Assembly (NCBI GenBank): GCA_041390125.1
Contig: JAWKQN010000011.1
Location: 62,001 to 126,000 of the forward strand
DNA from: Gemmatimonadota bacterium
GTDB taxonomy: Bacteria > Gemmatimonadota > Gemmatimonadetes > Longimicrobiales > Gaopeijiaceae
Direction: 5' to 3'
DNA length: 64,000 nt
Positions 25,663 through 34,967 of this stretch are shown here, in pieces. The first letter of the stretch is position 1, and each line of letters starts with the position of its first letter. Below the pieces are notes generated by a model. The model was given only the letters and a program-made list of their open reading frames with translations, had not been told where the DNA came from and did no database searches. The translations under genes were made by a program, and so were the position numbers.

Positions 25663-26292
25663 GTGATCCCGCAGCCGCGGCCGGGGTCGGCGCTGCTCCT
25701 GGTGGACCTGCAGGTGGACTTCTGTCCCGGTGGGGCCCTGGCGGTGCGGGACGGCGATGCGGTGGTGGCCGTGGCCAACGGTCTGCTGCCGCGCTTCCCG
25801 CTGGTCGTGGCCACCCAGGACTGGCACCCGCCGGGTCACGAGAGCTTCGCGTCCGCCCACCCGGGGCGCTCCCCAGGGGACGTCATCCCGCTCCACGGCC
25901 TGGACCAGGTGCTCTGGCCGGACCACTGCGTCCAGGGCAGCCCGGGGGCCGAGCTGCACCCGGACCTGGAGACGGGCTCCATCGAGGCGATCGTCCGCAA
26001 AGGCACCGATCCCGCCATCGACTCCTACTCCGCCTTCTTCGACAACGCCCGCCGCAAGCGCACCGGCCTGACCGGCTACCTCAAGGACCGCGGCGTCACC
26101 GACCTGTGGGTCATGGGGCTGGCCACCGACTACTGTGTCCGGGCCAGCGCCCTGGATGCGATGGAGCAGGGCTTCCGCACCTGGCTGATCGCGGAGGGGT
26201 GCCGGGCAGTGGAGCTCTCACCTGGCGACGGGGCGCGGGCGGTGCAGGAGATGCGCGAAGCCGGCGTGGAGGTGGTGAGCGGGGGAGGGTAG
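25663..26292 (+). CDS. pncA: Nicotinamidase
   Basis: 209-residue isochorismatase-fold amidase converting nicotinamide to nicotinate for NAD salvage. Seen: catalytic Asp in ALLLVDLQVDFCPGGAL, metal ligands in TQDWHPPGHESFA and WPDHCVQGSPGAEL, catalytic Lys in IVRKGTD and nucleophilic Cys in GLATDYCVRASA. GTG start 10 bp after the hcrB stop, so it belongs to the hydroxylase transcript even though no biochemical link is obvious. Confidence 0.94.
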   Translation: MIPQPRPGSALLLVDLQVDFCPGGALAVRDGDAVVAVANGLLPRFPLVVATQDWHPPGHESFASAHPGRSPGDVIPLHGLDQVLWPDHCVQGSPGAELHPDLETGSIEAIVRKGTDPAIDSYSAFFDNARRKRTGLTGYLKDRGVTDLWVMGLATDYCVRASALDAMEQGFRTWLIAEGCRAVELSPGDGARAVQEMREAGVEVVSGGG

Positions 26293-26332
26293 GGGGTCCG
26301 CCCGATCTGACCGCTCGCGTCAGCTCGACCCG

Positions 26333-28366
26333 CTACCGCTTCCAATCCGGGTACGCCCCCGACAGTGGAAAGTGGAACGGGGCGCGAGATCCGTCGGACG
26401 GCGCTGCCATGATGTTCAGGCGCGTATCCCACGCGATCCACGTGCCGTCCGCCGACCAGGTGGGATCGGAGGCGTCCCACCGGGAATCGAGGAGCACCAT
26501 CTCCTGCCCGGTCTCGGCATCCACGATCAGGATGTCCCACCCGGTGCTTCGACTGGCTCGCACGGCCAGTCGGGTCCCGTCCGGGGACCAACGCGGCTGC
26601 TCCTCGCCGAACGGGGTCTCGATGAGCTTCCTTCTCCCGGTGCCATCGACGTTGATGACACAGATGTCGAACGAGTCGCATCGGAACGCCAGCCTTCGAC
26701 CGTCCGGCGACCAATCCACATCGATGTCGTTCGACCCCGACGCGACGAGGTGGGCATCGGAGCCGTCAGGGCGGATGAGCACCAATCCCCGAGCGCCCTG
26801 GATGTCCCCCCTGAAGACGATCCACTCGCCGGTCGGCGACCAGCGCGGCGTGTACGGTCCAGCGGTATTGGTGTTCGAGTGGATCAACCGCGCGCCTTGG
26901 CCGTCGGCGCCGACCACCCACAGGTCGAACGGATACAGCCACACCGCCAGCGAGCGCGAGTCCGGGGACCACCCGTGCTCCCTCAGCACCCGAGGCAGAT
27001 TGGGAAGGATCTCCACCAGCCCCGTCCCGTCCGTATTGATCACGAAGCTCCGGAACAACGGCTCGTCCCGCCGTACAAACGACACCTTGGATCCATCGGG
27101 GGACCACTGGGCGATCCGGATGGCAGAGGGTGGTTCATAGTAGATGGACACGGATCCCCGCCCGTCCGGCGTGATCCGTTGGACTCCGCCCAACGAGTAG
27201 ATCAGATCGCCAGCGGTGGGTGGCGGCAGCGGCCCCGTATGAACCACGACATCGGCTACCGCCGAGAGAGATTCGACCGTCGCACGTAGCACCGCTGACC
27301 CATCGGACAGCGCCGTCACGAGACCTGAAGAGGATACAGATACGATCCCTGCAGGCTCCACCGTCCACGTGGTGGTGCGATTGTGAACCTCGCTGCCGAG
27401 CCGGTCGGTCGCGCGGGTCGAGAACTGCCGAGTAGAACCGAGCGTCAGCAATGTGTCCACGGCCGGTTGAAGCACCAGAGCCGAGACGACCTGGGACACC
27501 GTTACCTGGATCGAGTCCTCGAGCTCCTCGAACGACGCGATCACCGTGGTCGTTCCATTGCTCCGGGCACGGATGACGCCGAGCGAGCTCACGTCGGCTA
27601 CTCCGGATTGCAGCGACCGCCATGAGACGCGCGCAGCATCGATCGGCACACCCAAGGCGTCCACAACCGTCGCCTCGACCGCGACGACGGCACCGAGCGC
27701 ATCCAACGACACGACGCTCTGACTGACGTCGAGTGCAGCGGCGCGCTGCTCGACCGTCACTCGTGCCACAGCGACCAGGTCGCCAGAGACAGCACGCACG
27801 TCCGCTTCTCCGGGTGCGAGCGCGCGTACCAGTCCGGTGGAGTCGACAGCGACGGCGGAATCGGCCGATGACCACTCCACGCGTGCATCGGCCACCTCCG
27901 CTCCGCCACGGTCCAGTACGTATGCTTCGAGGCGTGCCGTATCGCCCAAAGCGGAGATCCGTACCACAGTCGGAGCGACGATCAGGGAGTCCGACGCCTG
28001 CTCCACCGCGACGAAGAGGGTGTCAGCGATCGAACCCGCTCTTGCGGTGACCTCTGTGCGTCCGCTTCCAACGGCGACGAGGACACCGGGCGCGTCGAGT
28101 CGGACGACCCTCTCATCGAAGCTCCTCCAACTCACGGGCGTCGATACCGGCTCACCGCGGGCGTCGAGGACTTCGACAGTGACTTCCGCGCGCTGCCCGA
28201 AGTATTCCAGCAGTACCGACTCAACGGACAGCCGGAGCTCAACGGGCACTTCTACGACCCCATCAAGCGGTTCAGATGGCGTGTCGCCCGTGTCGCATCC
28301 CCCCAGCAGGCGCAGCAGGGCTGCCACAACTGGAAGTGCTACCGTCCGAGCTCTTGGGCGTTTCAT
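26333..28366 (-). CDS. Lipoprotein with bacterial Ig-like repeats and a TolB-like PD40 propeller
   Basis: 677 residues; start at 28366 gives a signal ending in the lipobox LLGGC. Residues about 35-390 contain four to five Big_2-type Ig-like modules (VSWRSFDERVVRLDAPGVLVAVGSG; VEWSSADSAVAVDSTGLVRALAPGEADV; VSWRSLQSGVADVSSLGVIRARSNGTTTV; TWTVEPAGIVSVSSSGLVTALSDG). The remainder is a six-bladed TolB/PD40 propeller marked by six WSPDGxxLAxR motifs. Likely a surface-exposed binding protein; no catalytic motif. Codon use is slightly less GC-rich than the neighbours. Convergent with pncA, 40 bp apart. Confidence 0.88.
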   Translation of the reverse strand: MKRPRARTVALPVVAALLRLLGGCDTGDTPSEPLDGVVEVPVELRLSVESVLLEYFGQRAEVTVEVLDARGEPVSTPVSWRSFDERVVRLDAPGVLVAVGSGRTEVTARAGSIADTLFVAVEQASDSLIVAPTVVRISALGDTARLEAYVLDRGGAEVADARVEWSSADSAVAVDSTGLVRALAPGEADVRAVSGDLVAVARVTVEQRAAALDVSQSVVSLDALGAVVAVEATVVDALGVPIDAARVSWRSLQSGVADVSSLGVIRARSNGTTTVIASFEELEDSIQVTVSQVVSALVLQPAVDTLLTLGSTRQFSTRATDRLGSEVHNRTTTWTVEPAGIVSVSSSGLVTALSDGSAVLRATVESLSAVADVVVHTGPLPPPTAGDLIYSLGGVQRITPDGRGSVSIYYEPPSAIRIAQWSPDGSKVSFVRRDEPLFRSFVINTDGTGLVEILPNLPRVLREHGWSPDSRSLAVWLYPFDLWVVGADGQGARLIHSNTNTAGPYTPRWSPTGEWIVFRGDIQGARGLVLIRPDGSDAHLVASGSNDIDVDWSPDGRRLAFRCDSFDICVINVDGTGRRKLIETPFGEEQPRWSPDGTRLAVRASRSTGWDILIVDAETGQEMVLLDSRWDASDPTWSADGTWIAWDTRLNIMAAPSDGSRAPFHFPLSGAYPDWKR

Positions 28367-28526
28367 CGCACAGATTCCTGGGACGCGGCTACGGTGCATG
28401 CCGTCGATCGACCTACATATCCCCCCTGGTAGGCAACCAGCATGCCCGGTGTGGCGAGACCCAAGGATCGGGTGGGACCGGATGTGGAAGCTCCTACGAG
28501 TCGGCCATCGATCCGTGCCCGCCCCT

Positions 28527-29663
28527 TCACCGCCGCGGCACCGGATCCGGACGGGGCTCGAACTCCGCCGCGCCGCCCGCGAGCGGCAACACCTCGTTGA
28601 CGAGGGTGAGCAGGAACCGTCCCGGCTCCTCCATCATGACCACGTGGGAGGAGCGCTCGAACGCCACGAAGCGTTTGCTCGGCGCACGGATCCTCTCGAA
28701 CCGCGCCCGCGCGGATTCGTACGGCGTGTGCAGGTCGTAGCGACCCATCAGGAAGACGACCGGGACCGGAAAGTCGTCGCCGGCCTGCGCGGCGCCGCCC
28801 ATCGCCCCTGACCCGGTGATCCGCCGGGTTCCCCACCGCGAGCCTTCGGACAGGAGGGAGAGCTCCTCCGCGGTGTAGGCGTCCCCCCATTCGTTCAGGG
28901 AGAAGAGCAGGTCGAAGTCCGGCTTGCCGTACCATCCGCCGTCGTACCTGCGCACCCAGCGCCGGACCGCGAGCGCGCGTTCCACGTTCATGGGGCCCGG
29001 ACCGGGGTAGGGTGCCATGGCTTCGAGCTCGCGCAGCGCCGTTGAGTCGTTGGCCTTGCGGGCCAGCTCCAGGACCCGGGCGTAGAGCGCCGCCTCGCCT
29101 CCGCCGGACGCGACCACGCCGACGCCCACCCAGGCGTGGAAGAGCTCCGGCCGCTCCTGCACCAGTTGCGGGGTGAACGCCGTCCCCCACGAGTATCCCA
29201 TCAGGATGAGCTTGTCCTGACCGAGCCGCTCCAGGACGTGGCGCACCACGACCTCGGCGTCCCGCACGTGCTGCTGCCGGGTCATGGTCGGCCCGAGCCG
29301 GGCGGTATCCGCGGCCGAGTAGTTCTTCCCGATCCCCCGTTGGTCCCAGTTGACCACGGTGAAGAAGTCCTCCCACGGCTTCTGGTACGCCCACGTGCTG
29401 CCGAGCATCGGGGAGGCCGGGCCGCCGTGGACGAAGAGCAGGATGGGGTTGGCTCGATTGAGGCCGCGGATGGAGATCCACTGGGTGGACCCGTTGACCT
29501 CCACCGGCTCCAGGACCTCGATGCCCTCCGGCGTGTGGATGCGGTGCAGGTCCGCCAGCCGCGCCACGACAGAGTCCCGCGTGAGGGGCGGAGTGGGGAC
29601 GGAGGTCTGCGCCGCGAGGCGGGGCGTCGCCAGAAGGAGGAGCAGCAGGAGGAGGCGTCGCAT
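28527..29663 (-). CDS. Secreted prolyl-iminopeptidase-like alpha/beta hydrolase
   Basis: 378 residues with a poly-Leu signal peptide (start 29663) ending LAAQ. VHGGPASPMLGS and NWDQRGIGKNY are the oxyanion and DQRG motifs of the S33 proline iminopeptidase family; the nucleophile is in MGYSWGTAF, Asp in LMGRYDLHTPYE and His in ERSSHVVMMEEP. Expected to cut N-terminal Pro or similar residues from peptides in the envelope, consistent with the other exopeptidase (S46) in the window. Exact specificity not determined. Confidence 0.88.
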   Translation of the reverse strand: MRRLLLLLLLLATPRLAAQTSVPTPPLTRDSVVARLADLHRIHTPEGIEVLEPVEVNGSTQWISIRGLNRANPILLFVHGGPASPMLGSTWAYQKPWEDFFTVVNWDQRGIGKNYSAADTARLGPTMTRQQHVRDAEVVVRHVLERLGQDKLILMGYSWGTAFTPQLVQERPELFHAWVGVGVVASGGGEAALYARVLELARKANDSTALRELEAMAPYPGPGPMNVERALAVRRWVRRYDGGWYGKPDFDLLFSLNEWGDAYTAEELSLLSEGSRWGTRRITGSGAMGGAAQAGDDFPVPVVFLMGRYDLHTPYESARARFERIRAPSKRFVAFERSSHVVMMEEPGRFLLTLVNEVLPLAGGAAEFEPRPDPVPRR

Positions 29664-29801
29664 GGATCGCTCGAACGGGCCGGGGTGGCGGATGGATGGG
29701 GGAGGGTGCAGGTGGGGGCGGGGGTCGGCAAGGGACGGGTAGCGCCGAGGGCAGAGCACCTATCATCGTCAAGGGTTGCAGGCACTCCGTGAGAGGAAAC
29801 G

Positions 29802-30188
29802 ATGACGAGCGGTTCGTCAGGTGAAGCACACGTTGAGAACCGCCCCTGGGAGGATCAAGTCAGCTGGGGCCTGGCGGTATACCTGCTCGCGTCAATCGCC
29901 AACCTGCTCCTACCGTGGCTGTTTGCGGATCCTCTCGATGAGAGGACCAACTCCGTGAGGGCAATAGTCGCGGTCGTTGGCGTGCTGTTGGCGGTTCTGG
30001 CTCTTCCGATGGGCCTCCGTGCGCGCGCTCGTGGCCTCGCTGCCAGGTGCTTAGGACTCCTGGTCGTGTCGGGACTAACGGTTCCGTCCATCAGGTGGGT
30101 GGAGTTGGGCAGGGGTACTGTGGGTCTCCTGGCTCTCTTCGCCATCCCAGCGTTGGCGAGGTTCGCCTTTCGCGGAAGACAGACGTGA
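29802..30188 (+). CDS. Small integral membrane protein of unknown function
   Basis: 128 residues with three to four hydrophobic segments (WGLAVYLLASIANLLLPWLF; AIVAVVGVLLAVLALPMGL; CLGLLVVSGLTVPSI; VGLLALFAIPALARFAF). ATG at 29802 preceded by GAGAGGAA. No family recognised. DNA is less GC-rich than elsewhere, as in the adjacent Fic pseudogene region, hinting at acquired DNA. Confidence 0.6.
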   Translation: MTSGSSGEAHVENRPWEDQVSWGLAVYLLASIANLLLPWLFADPLDERTNSVRAIVAVVGVLLAVLALPMGLRARARGLAARCLGLLVVSGLTVPSIRWVELGRGTVGLLALFAIPALARFAFRGRQT

Positions 30189-30496
30189 CCAGGCCAGGTC
30201 CAAGACCAGCGCCCGTCCGAAGACATCGAGGGGTGTCTTTGGCCGACGTACGAATCCTATCCGAAGAAGAGCGGATCAGCAGCGTAGCCGACGGCTCGCG
30301 CGTCGTGAGCGACGTCAGACCGTAGGTGGGACGATGGGGTTTGCTCCAGACTAGCTGAGACCTGGTTGACGAGTGCCGGGCCCTTCTTCGGAGGGGCCGG
30401 GTGTCTTCTCTTGGCAGGTCCGCCGGAACTGCGGACGTGCCGCTACGGGACTCAGCGGGACGTCTCTGGACTGAGCAGGCCAGACAACACACGCCC
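30189..30496. other. 308-bp intergenic stretch
   Basis: Between the small membrane protein and the end of the Fic pseudogene. No credible ORF on either strand; contains the hairpin at 30376-30400. Otherwise nothing recognisable. Confidence 0.5.
30376..30412 (+). terminator. Probable terminator hairpin
   Basis: Stem 30376-30386 with 30390-30400 (one G-G mismatch) and a 3-nt loop, followed by a pyrimidine-rich stretch to 30412. Lies downstream of the small membrane protein gene and of the convergent Fic pseudogene. Confidence 0.4.
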
Positions 30497-31709
30497 TCAC
30501 CCCCGCAACCCGTCCCCTGTCCGAGCTCGCTCACGTACTTCGAACACCATCGTCCGGTTCCGTCCGCTGGTCTTTGGGCGGACCACGTCGGCCGTCTCCA
30601 ACACCCGGATCGCCTTCGAGGCGGCTGGGCGGGAGCAGTCCAGCAGATCGACGACCCGATTTCACGGGTCAGGATCGGGTGCTCGGGCAGAGCCTCGAAG
30701 AGGCGGAGACTCAACACCGGCGTCCTCGAGGAAGCACCGCTCGCGCTTCTCCGTGACGATGGCAGGGTCGGCGCGCGGCGTCGACCGCTTCCTCCGCAGC
30801 AAACGCGACACCTTCGAGAAAGAAGGCGATCCATCCTCCCAGTCGCCGCTCTCCCGGATCGCACCCAGCCGCTGGTCGTACTCCTGCCGGTGCATCTTCA
30901 GGTAGAGGCTCAGGTAGAGCAGCGGCCGCGTGAGCAGCCCCCACTCCCGAAGCAACAACGTGATCAGGAGACGGCCCAGACGGCCGTTGCCGTCCAGGTA
31001 CGGATGTACGGTCTCGAACTGAGCGTGGATGAGCCCCACCCGGACGAGAGGAGGGAGGTCGCTCTCGTCGTGGATCGCGTGCTCCAGTTGGCCCAGCACC
31101 TCGTTCAGGCGATGGGTGGGGTGGCACGAAGGCTGCTTCCCTGACGGGTGCCCCTGATCCAGTTCTGCGACCGCCGTACCGCACCGGGCTGCTTCGTCGC
31201 GCCTCGCGCACCGCGCATCAGCCGGCCGTGCATCTCCGATAGGAGCCGCATCGACAACGGCAGTCCATCCGGTCGCTCGAGCTGGTCCAATCCGTGGTCG
31301 AGCGCTTCGAGATAGGAGCAGACCTCTTCCAGGTGTGCATCGGCTTCCTCTCCGGAGGCCTCGACTCAACAGGTCCACCAGGGTCGCCTGCGTGCCTTCG
31401 ATCTGCGCCGAAAGCACGGCTTCCTTCCGGACGAACGCGTAGACGAACCACTCGACGGAGGAGACCAGATCACCCGCCACCCAGCAGGCGCAGACGCTCA
31501 TCGGCCCGGGCGAGTTGGCGGGCCAGCTCACCGCCGAGCTGGAGCGGGGGTCGGAGGGGGAGCGGACGAGGCACGAAGGCGTCGACCGCCTCTCCGGCGA
31601 CCGTGCTGCGTTCGTAGGTTCCCGTGACTTCCGGGCCATCATCCAGCGGAGCGGATCGAGGCGCAATACAGTGGTCACCCGAGAATAAACGATCGCTTCG
31701 TGTCGGCAA
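30497..31709 (-). pseudogene. Fic-family (Fic/DOC, AMPylase-like) protein, broken by many frameshifts
   Basis: Pieces of one Fic protein follow each other in order but in changing frames. N-terminal AFVPRPLPLRPPLQLGGELA (about 31600-31500), then FVYAFVRKEAVLSAQIEGTQ, the inhibitory-helix region (31440-31370). EEADAHLEEVCSYLEALDHG and MRLLSEMHGRLMRGARG follow (31360-31190), then SQNWIRGTRQG and FVPPHPS. The catalytic Fic motif HPYLDGNGRLGR is intact (near 31000), followed by LLYLSLYLKMHRQEYDQ, then WIAFFLEGVAFAAEEAVDAARR (30836-30760). Last are LRLFEALPEHPILT and a winged-helix end VVDLLDCSRPAASKAIRVLE finishing at a stop at 30497. At least six frame changes are needed, so no full protein can be made. 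The ends are approximate. Intact homologs transfer AMP to target proteins and often repress their own promoter. Confidence 0.88.
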
Positions 31710-31772
31710 GTGTTGCGAAGGATCGCTTCTTTGCAGTCAGTTCTGCGCAGCATTCGCTTGTTGACTTCCCCA

Positions 31773-31794
31773 AGATGAAGCGATCGCTTCATCT
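31773..31794. promoter_or_regulatory. Perfect 22-bp palindrome, operator-like
   Basis: The core GATGAAGCGATCGCTTCATC (31774-31793) is a perfect palindrome extended by one base pair on each side. The half-site GATCGCTTC recurs at 31691-31699, 31721-31729 and within the palindrome at 31782-31790. It lies between the Fic pseudogene start and the divergent amidohydrolase start at 31975, so it could be the binding site of a repressor acting on either gene. Confidence 0.55.
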
Positions 31795-31974
31795 CCCACC
31801 CGGAGCCCGACCCGGGTCAGCCGACCCCCCGCCCCCCCCCCACCCGTCGCCGACCAGCCCCCCACACGCGATATAGTCATGGTCTCCCCCGCGGCCCGCC
31901 GGCGAACGCCGGGGCCCCGGCGACACACGCGACACCTGTGCGCGCTCCTTCCCTTCACCATCCTGGGGGACCTC

Positions 31975-34965
31975 GTGCGAGCTACTGTTACCGTTCTCGG
32001 CCTCACCCTCGCCCTGGCGGGTGGGCTCGGGGCCCAGCAGGCCACCCGTACGGAGCCCGTCACGGGCCTCCGCGACAACGGGACCGGCTACCACGCCCTG
32101 GTGGGCGCCCGGGTCGTCACGGCCCCGGGCCAGGTCCTGGACAACGCCACCATCGTCATCCGGGACGGCCTCATCCAGCAGGTGGGCCGGAACGTCCAGG
32201 CGCCCGCCGGCGCCCGGGTCTGGGACCTGAGCGGCCTGACCGTCTATCCGGGCTTCATCGACGCCCACGCCGACCTGGGCATGGACGACGTGCCCGAAGG
32301 CGGGGACGTGGGCCCCACGCACTGGAATCCCCAGGTGCGGGCCTGGTTCAGCACCACGGCCAACCTCCAGGACGACGCCGACCGGCGCTCGGCGCTGCGC
32401 TCGCAGGGCTTCGGCACCGCCCTGGCGGTGCCCAAGCAGGGGATCTTCCGCGGCACGGCCTCGGTGGTGAACCTCGGGGACGCCGGGGTCCGGGACCGCG
32501 TGCTGCGCCCCAACCTGGTCCAGTCGATCGGGTTCGAGCGCTCCTTCGCGCTCGGCGGGTCCTACCCGAACTCCGCGATGGGCGTCATCGCCCTGATGGA
32601 GCAGACGTTCATGGACGCGGACTGGTACATCCGCGCCTGGGACGCCTACGAGCAGAGCGGACGGGCCTTCCTGCCGCCCGAGACCAGCGAGGCGCTGGCC
32701 GCCCTGGAGCCCGTGGTCCAGAGCGAGCAGCCGGTGCTCTTCGAGGTCGGGAGTGAGGAGGAGTACCTGCGGGCGCAGAGGCTGGCGAGCGAGTTCAAGC
32801 TGGACGCCTGGTACCGGGGCAGCGGCCAGGAGTACCGCATCCTGGATGTGCTCACGGGCCGGAGCGAGCCGCTCATCGTCCCGCTGGCCTTCCCGGACGC
32901 GCCCGACGTCGACGATCCGGAAGCGGCGCTGAACGCCAGCCTGGGCGAGCTGCGCCACTGGTATCTCGCGCCCACGAGCCCGGGCCAGCTCGCGCGAGCC
33001 GGCATCCGCTTCGCCATCACGTCGGACGGACTGTCCTCGCTCAACCAGTTCCTGCCCAACCTGCGCATCGCGGTCGCGCGGGGTCTGTCCACCGAGGCCG
33101 CGCTGGCGGCCCTGACCACCACGCCCGCGGGCTGGCTGGGCCTCGAGCGCACGCATGGCACCATCGAGCGCGGCAAGGTCGCCAACCTGGTCGTCAGCGA
33201 AGGCGACCTCTTCACGGAGGAGGCCACCGTCCGCGACGTGTGGGTGCAGGGACGCGTGTACGGCGTGACCCGACCCGCGCAGGTGGATCCGCGCGGGACG
33301 TGGCGGATCGCCTCCGACGACGAGTGGGGCTTCGAGGCCGAGCTCCGGCTGGAAGGGCCGCTCAACCGCTTGAGCGGCAGCATCGACGTCGCGAGCGGTG
33401 GCGGCGAAGGCGCCAGCATCGACCTGGCCTCCGCCAGCGTGGTGGCCGAGACGGGACGCATCGAGGTGCGCTTCGACGGCGAGCCGTTGGGCTACGAGGG
33501 CACCGTGCTCCTGGCCGGCTCGGTCCAGGGGGACGAGTTCTTCGGCTGGACGTCGCTCCCCAACGGAGCCGATCCATCCTTCCAGGGCACGCGCGTGGCC
33601 GCCTTCGAGGGCGCGGCCCGTGGGACGGTGGCGATGAACGTGCCGCAGCTCGACCTGCCGTTCATCCGGCCGATGATGGAGTACGGCCGCACGTCCATCC
33701 CGGAGCAGCCCGCGGCCGTGGTGGTGCGCAATGCCACCGTCTGGACGCAGGGCCCGCAGGGCCGGATGGAGAACGCGGACCTGCTGATCCGCGCGGGCAA
33801 GGTGGCGGAGGTGGGTGTAGACCTGAACGCGCCTCGCGGCGCGGTGGAGATCGACGCGTCCGGCAAGCACGTGACGCCGGGCCTGATCGACCCGCACATC
33901 CACTCGGGCGTGAGCGCGGTCAACGAGAGCGGCTTCGCGATCGTGCCCGAGGTGCAGATGGGCGAGGTGCTCACGCACAACAACATCTGGATGTACCGCC
34001 AACTGGCCGGCGGCCTCACCACCGCACACGTCAAGCACGGCTCCGCCAACCCCATCGGGGGCGAGAACGTGTTCGTGAAGATGCGCTGGGGTGCGTTGCC
34101 CGAGGACCTGAAGCTGCAGGGCGCGCCGCGCACGGTGAAGTTCGCGCTGGGAGAGAACCCGAAGCGGCGTCAGGGTCGATACCCCGACACCCGCATGGGC
34201 GTGCAGGAGATCATCCGCGACCACTTCATGGCCGCGCGCGACTACGAGCGCGAATGGAAGCGGTGGGAAGAGACGCAGGAGGGGATCCCGCCCCGCCGTG
34301 ACCTCCGCATGGAGGCCATCCTGGACATCCTGAACCAGGAGTTGCTGATCTCGTCCCACGGGTACCGCGCCGACGAGTTCCTGGCGCTCATTCGACTGGC
34401 CGAGGAGTTCGGCTTCCGCGTCCAGACGCTCCAGCATGGTGTGGAGGCCTACAAGATCGCCTCCGAGCTGGCCGCATCCGGTGTGGCCGCCGTGGTGTGG
34501 AGCGACTGGGGCGCGTTCAAGATGGAGGCCTACGACGCCACGGCGTACAACGCGCGCATCCTGATGGAGGCGGGGGTGGTCACGTCCCTGCACTCCGACG
34601 ACGCCGAGATCGCCAGCCGCATGAACTGGGAGGCGGGCAAGCTGCTGCGCACCGGCGTGGGCGAAGAGCAGGCGTTGTCCACCGTCACCAACCAGGCCGC
34701 CAAGGCCGTGGCCATCGACGACAAGGTGGGCTCGCTGGAGCCCGGGAAGGACGGGGACTTCGTGATCTGGAGCGGCGATCCGCTCTCGCAGTTCACGCGG
34801 GCCGAGCAGACCTGGATCGATGGGCGCCGGTACTTCTCGCTGGAGGAGGACGAGGCGATGCGCGAACAGATCCAGCGCGAGCGCACCCAACTGATCCAGG
34901 CCATCCTGGCGGTACAGGGGAACGGGAACGGGAACGCCGCAGGCGCGCGGCGGGGGAGGAACTGA
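31975..34965 (+). CDS. Secreted tandem amidohydrolase (two amidohydrolase domains)
   Basis: 996 residues; GTG at 31975 with GGGGGA upstream gives a signal peptide ending LGAQ. The first half is an imidazolonepropionase-like amidohydrolase domain (LVGARVVTAPGQVL...YPGFIDAHADLGM to VANLVVSEGDLF) in which the HxH is HAD. After a beta-rich linker (about residues 430-560) a second domain begins with VVRNATVWTQGPQG, PGLIDPHIHSGVS (complete HxH), TAHVKHGSANPIGG, LISSHGYRADEF, VQTLQHGVEAYK and LHSDDAEIASRMNWEAGK, which looks fully active. Probably a periplasmic peptidase/amidase. Coupled to the next amidohydrolase gene (2-bp gap). Confidence 0.9.
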   Translation: MRATVTVLGLTLALAGGLGAQQATRTEPVTGLRDNGTGYHALVGARVVTAPGQVLDNATIVIRDGLIQQVGRNVQAPAGARVWDLSGLTVYPGFIDAHADLGMDDVPEGGDVGPTHWNPQVRAWFSTTANLQDDADRRSALRSQGFGTALAVPKQGIFRGTASVVNLGDAGVRDRVLRPNLVQSIGFERSFALGGSYPNSAMGVIALMEQTFMDADWYIRAWDAYEQSGRAFLPPETSEALAALEPVVQSEQPVLFEVGSEEEYLRAQRLASEFKLDAWYRGSGQEYRILDVLTGRSEPLIVPLAFPDAPDVDDPEAALNASLGELRHWYLAPTSPGQLARAGIRFAITSDGLSSLNQFLPNLRIAVARGLSTEAALAALTTTPAGWLGLERTHGTIERGKVANLVVSEGDLFTEEATVRDVWVQGRVYGVTRPAQVDPRGTWRIASDDEWGFEAELRLEGPLNRLSGSIDVASGGGEGASIDLASASVVAETGRIEVRFDGEPLGYEGTVLLAGSVQGDEFFGWTSLPNGADPSFQGTRVAAFEGAARGTVAMNVPQLDLPFIRPMMEYGRTSIPEQPAAVVVRNATVWTQGPQGRMENADLLIRAGKVAEVGVDLNAPRGAVEIDASGKHVTPGLIDPHIHSGVSAVNESGFAIVPEVQMGEVLTHNNIWMYRQLAGGLTTAHVKHGSANPIGGENVFVKMRWGALPEDLKLQGAPRTVKFALGENPKRRQGRYPDTRMGVQEIIRDHFMAARDYEREWKRWEETQEGIPPRRDLRMEAILDILNQELLISSHGYRADEFLALIRLAEEFGFRVQTLQHGVEAYKIASELAASGVAAVVWSDWGAFKMEAYDATAYNARILMEAGVVTSLHSDDAEIASRMNWEAGKLLRTGVGEEQALSTVTNQAAKAVAIDDKVGSLEPGKDGDFVIWSGDPLSQFTRAEQTWIDGRRYFSLEEDEAMREQIQRERTQLIQAILAVQGNGNGNAAGARRGRN

Positions 34966-34967
34966 CC

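Noticed and set aside
31825..31842. Long C-run before the amidohydrolase gene as a phase-variable promoter element
   Set aside because: The run is broken by G and A and no matching promoter was seen; noted only as simple sequence.
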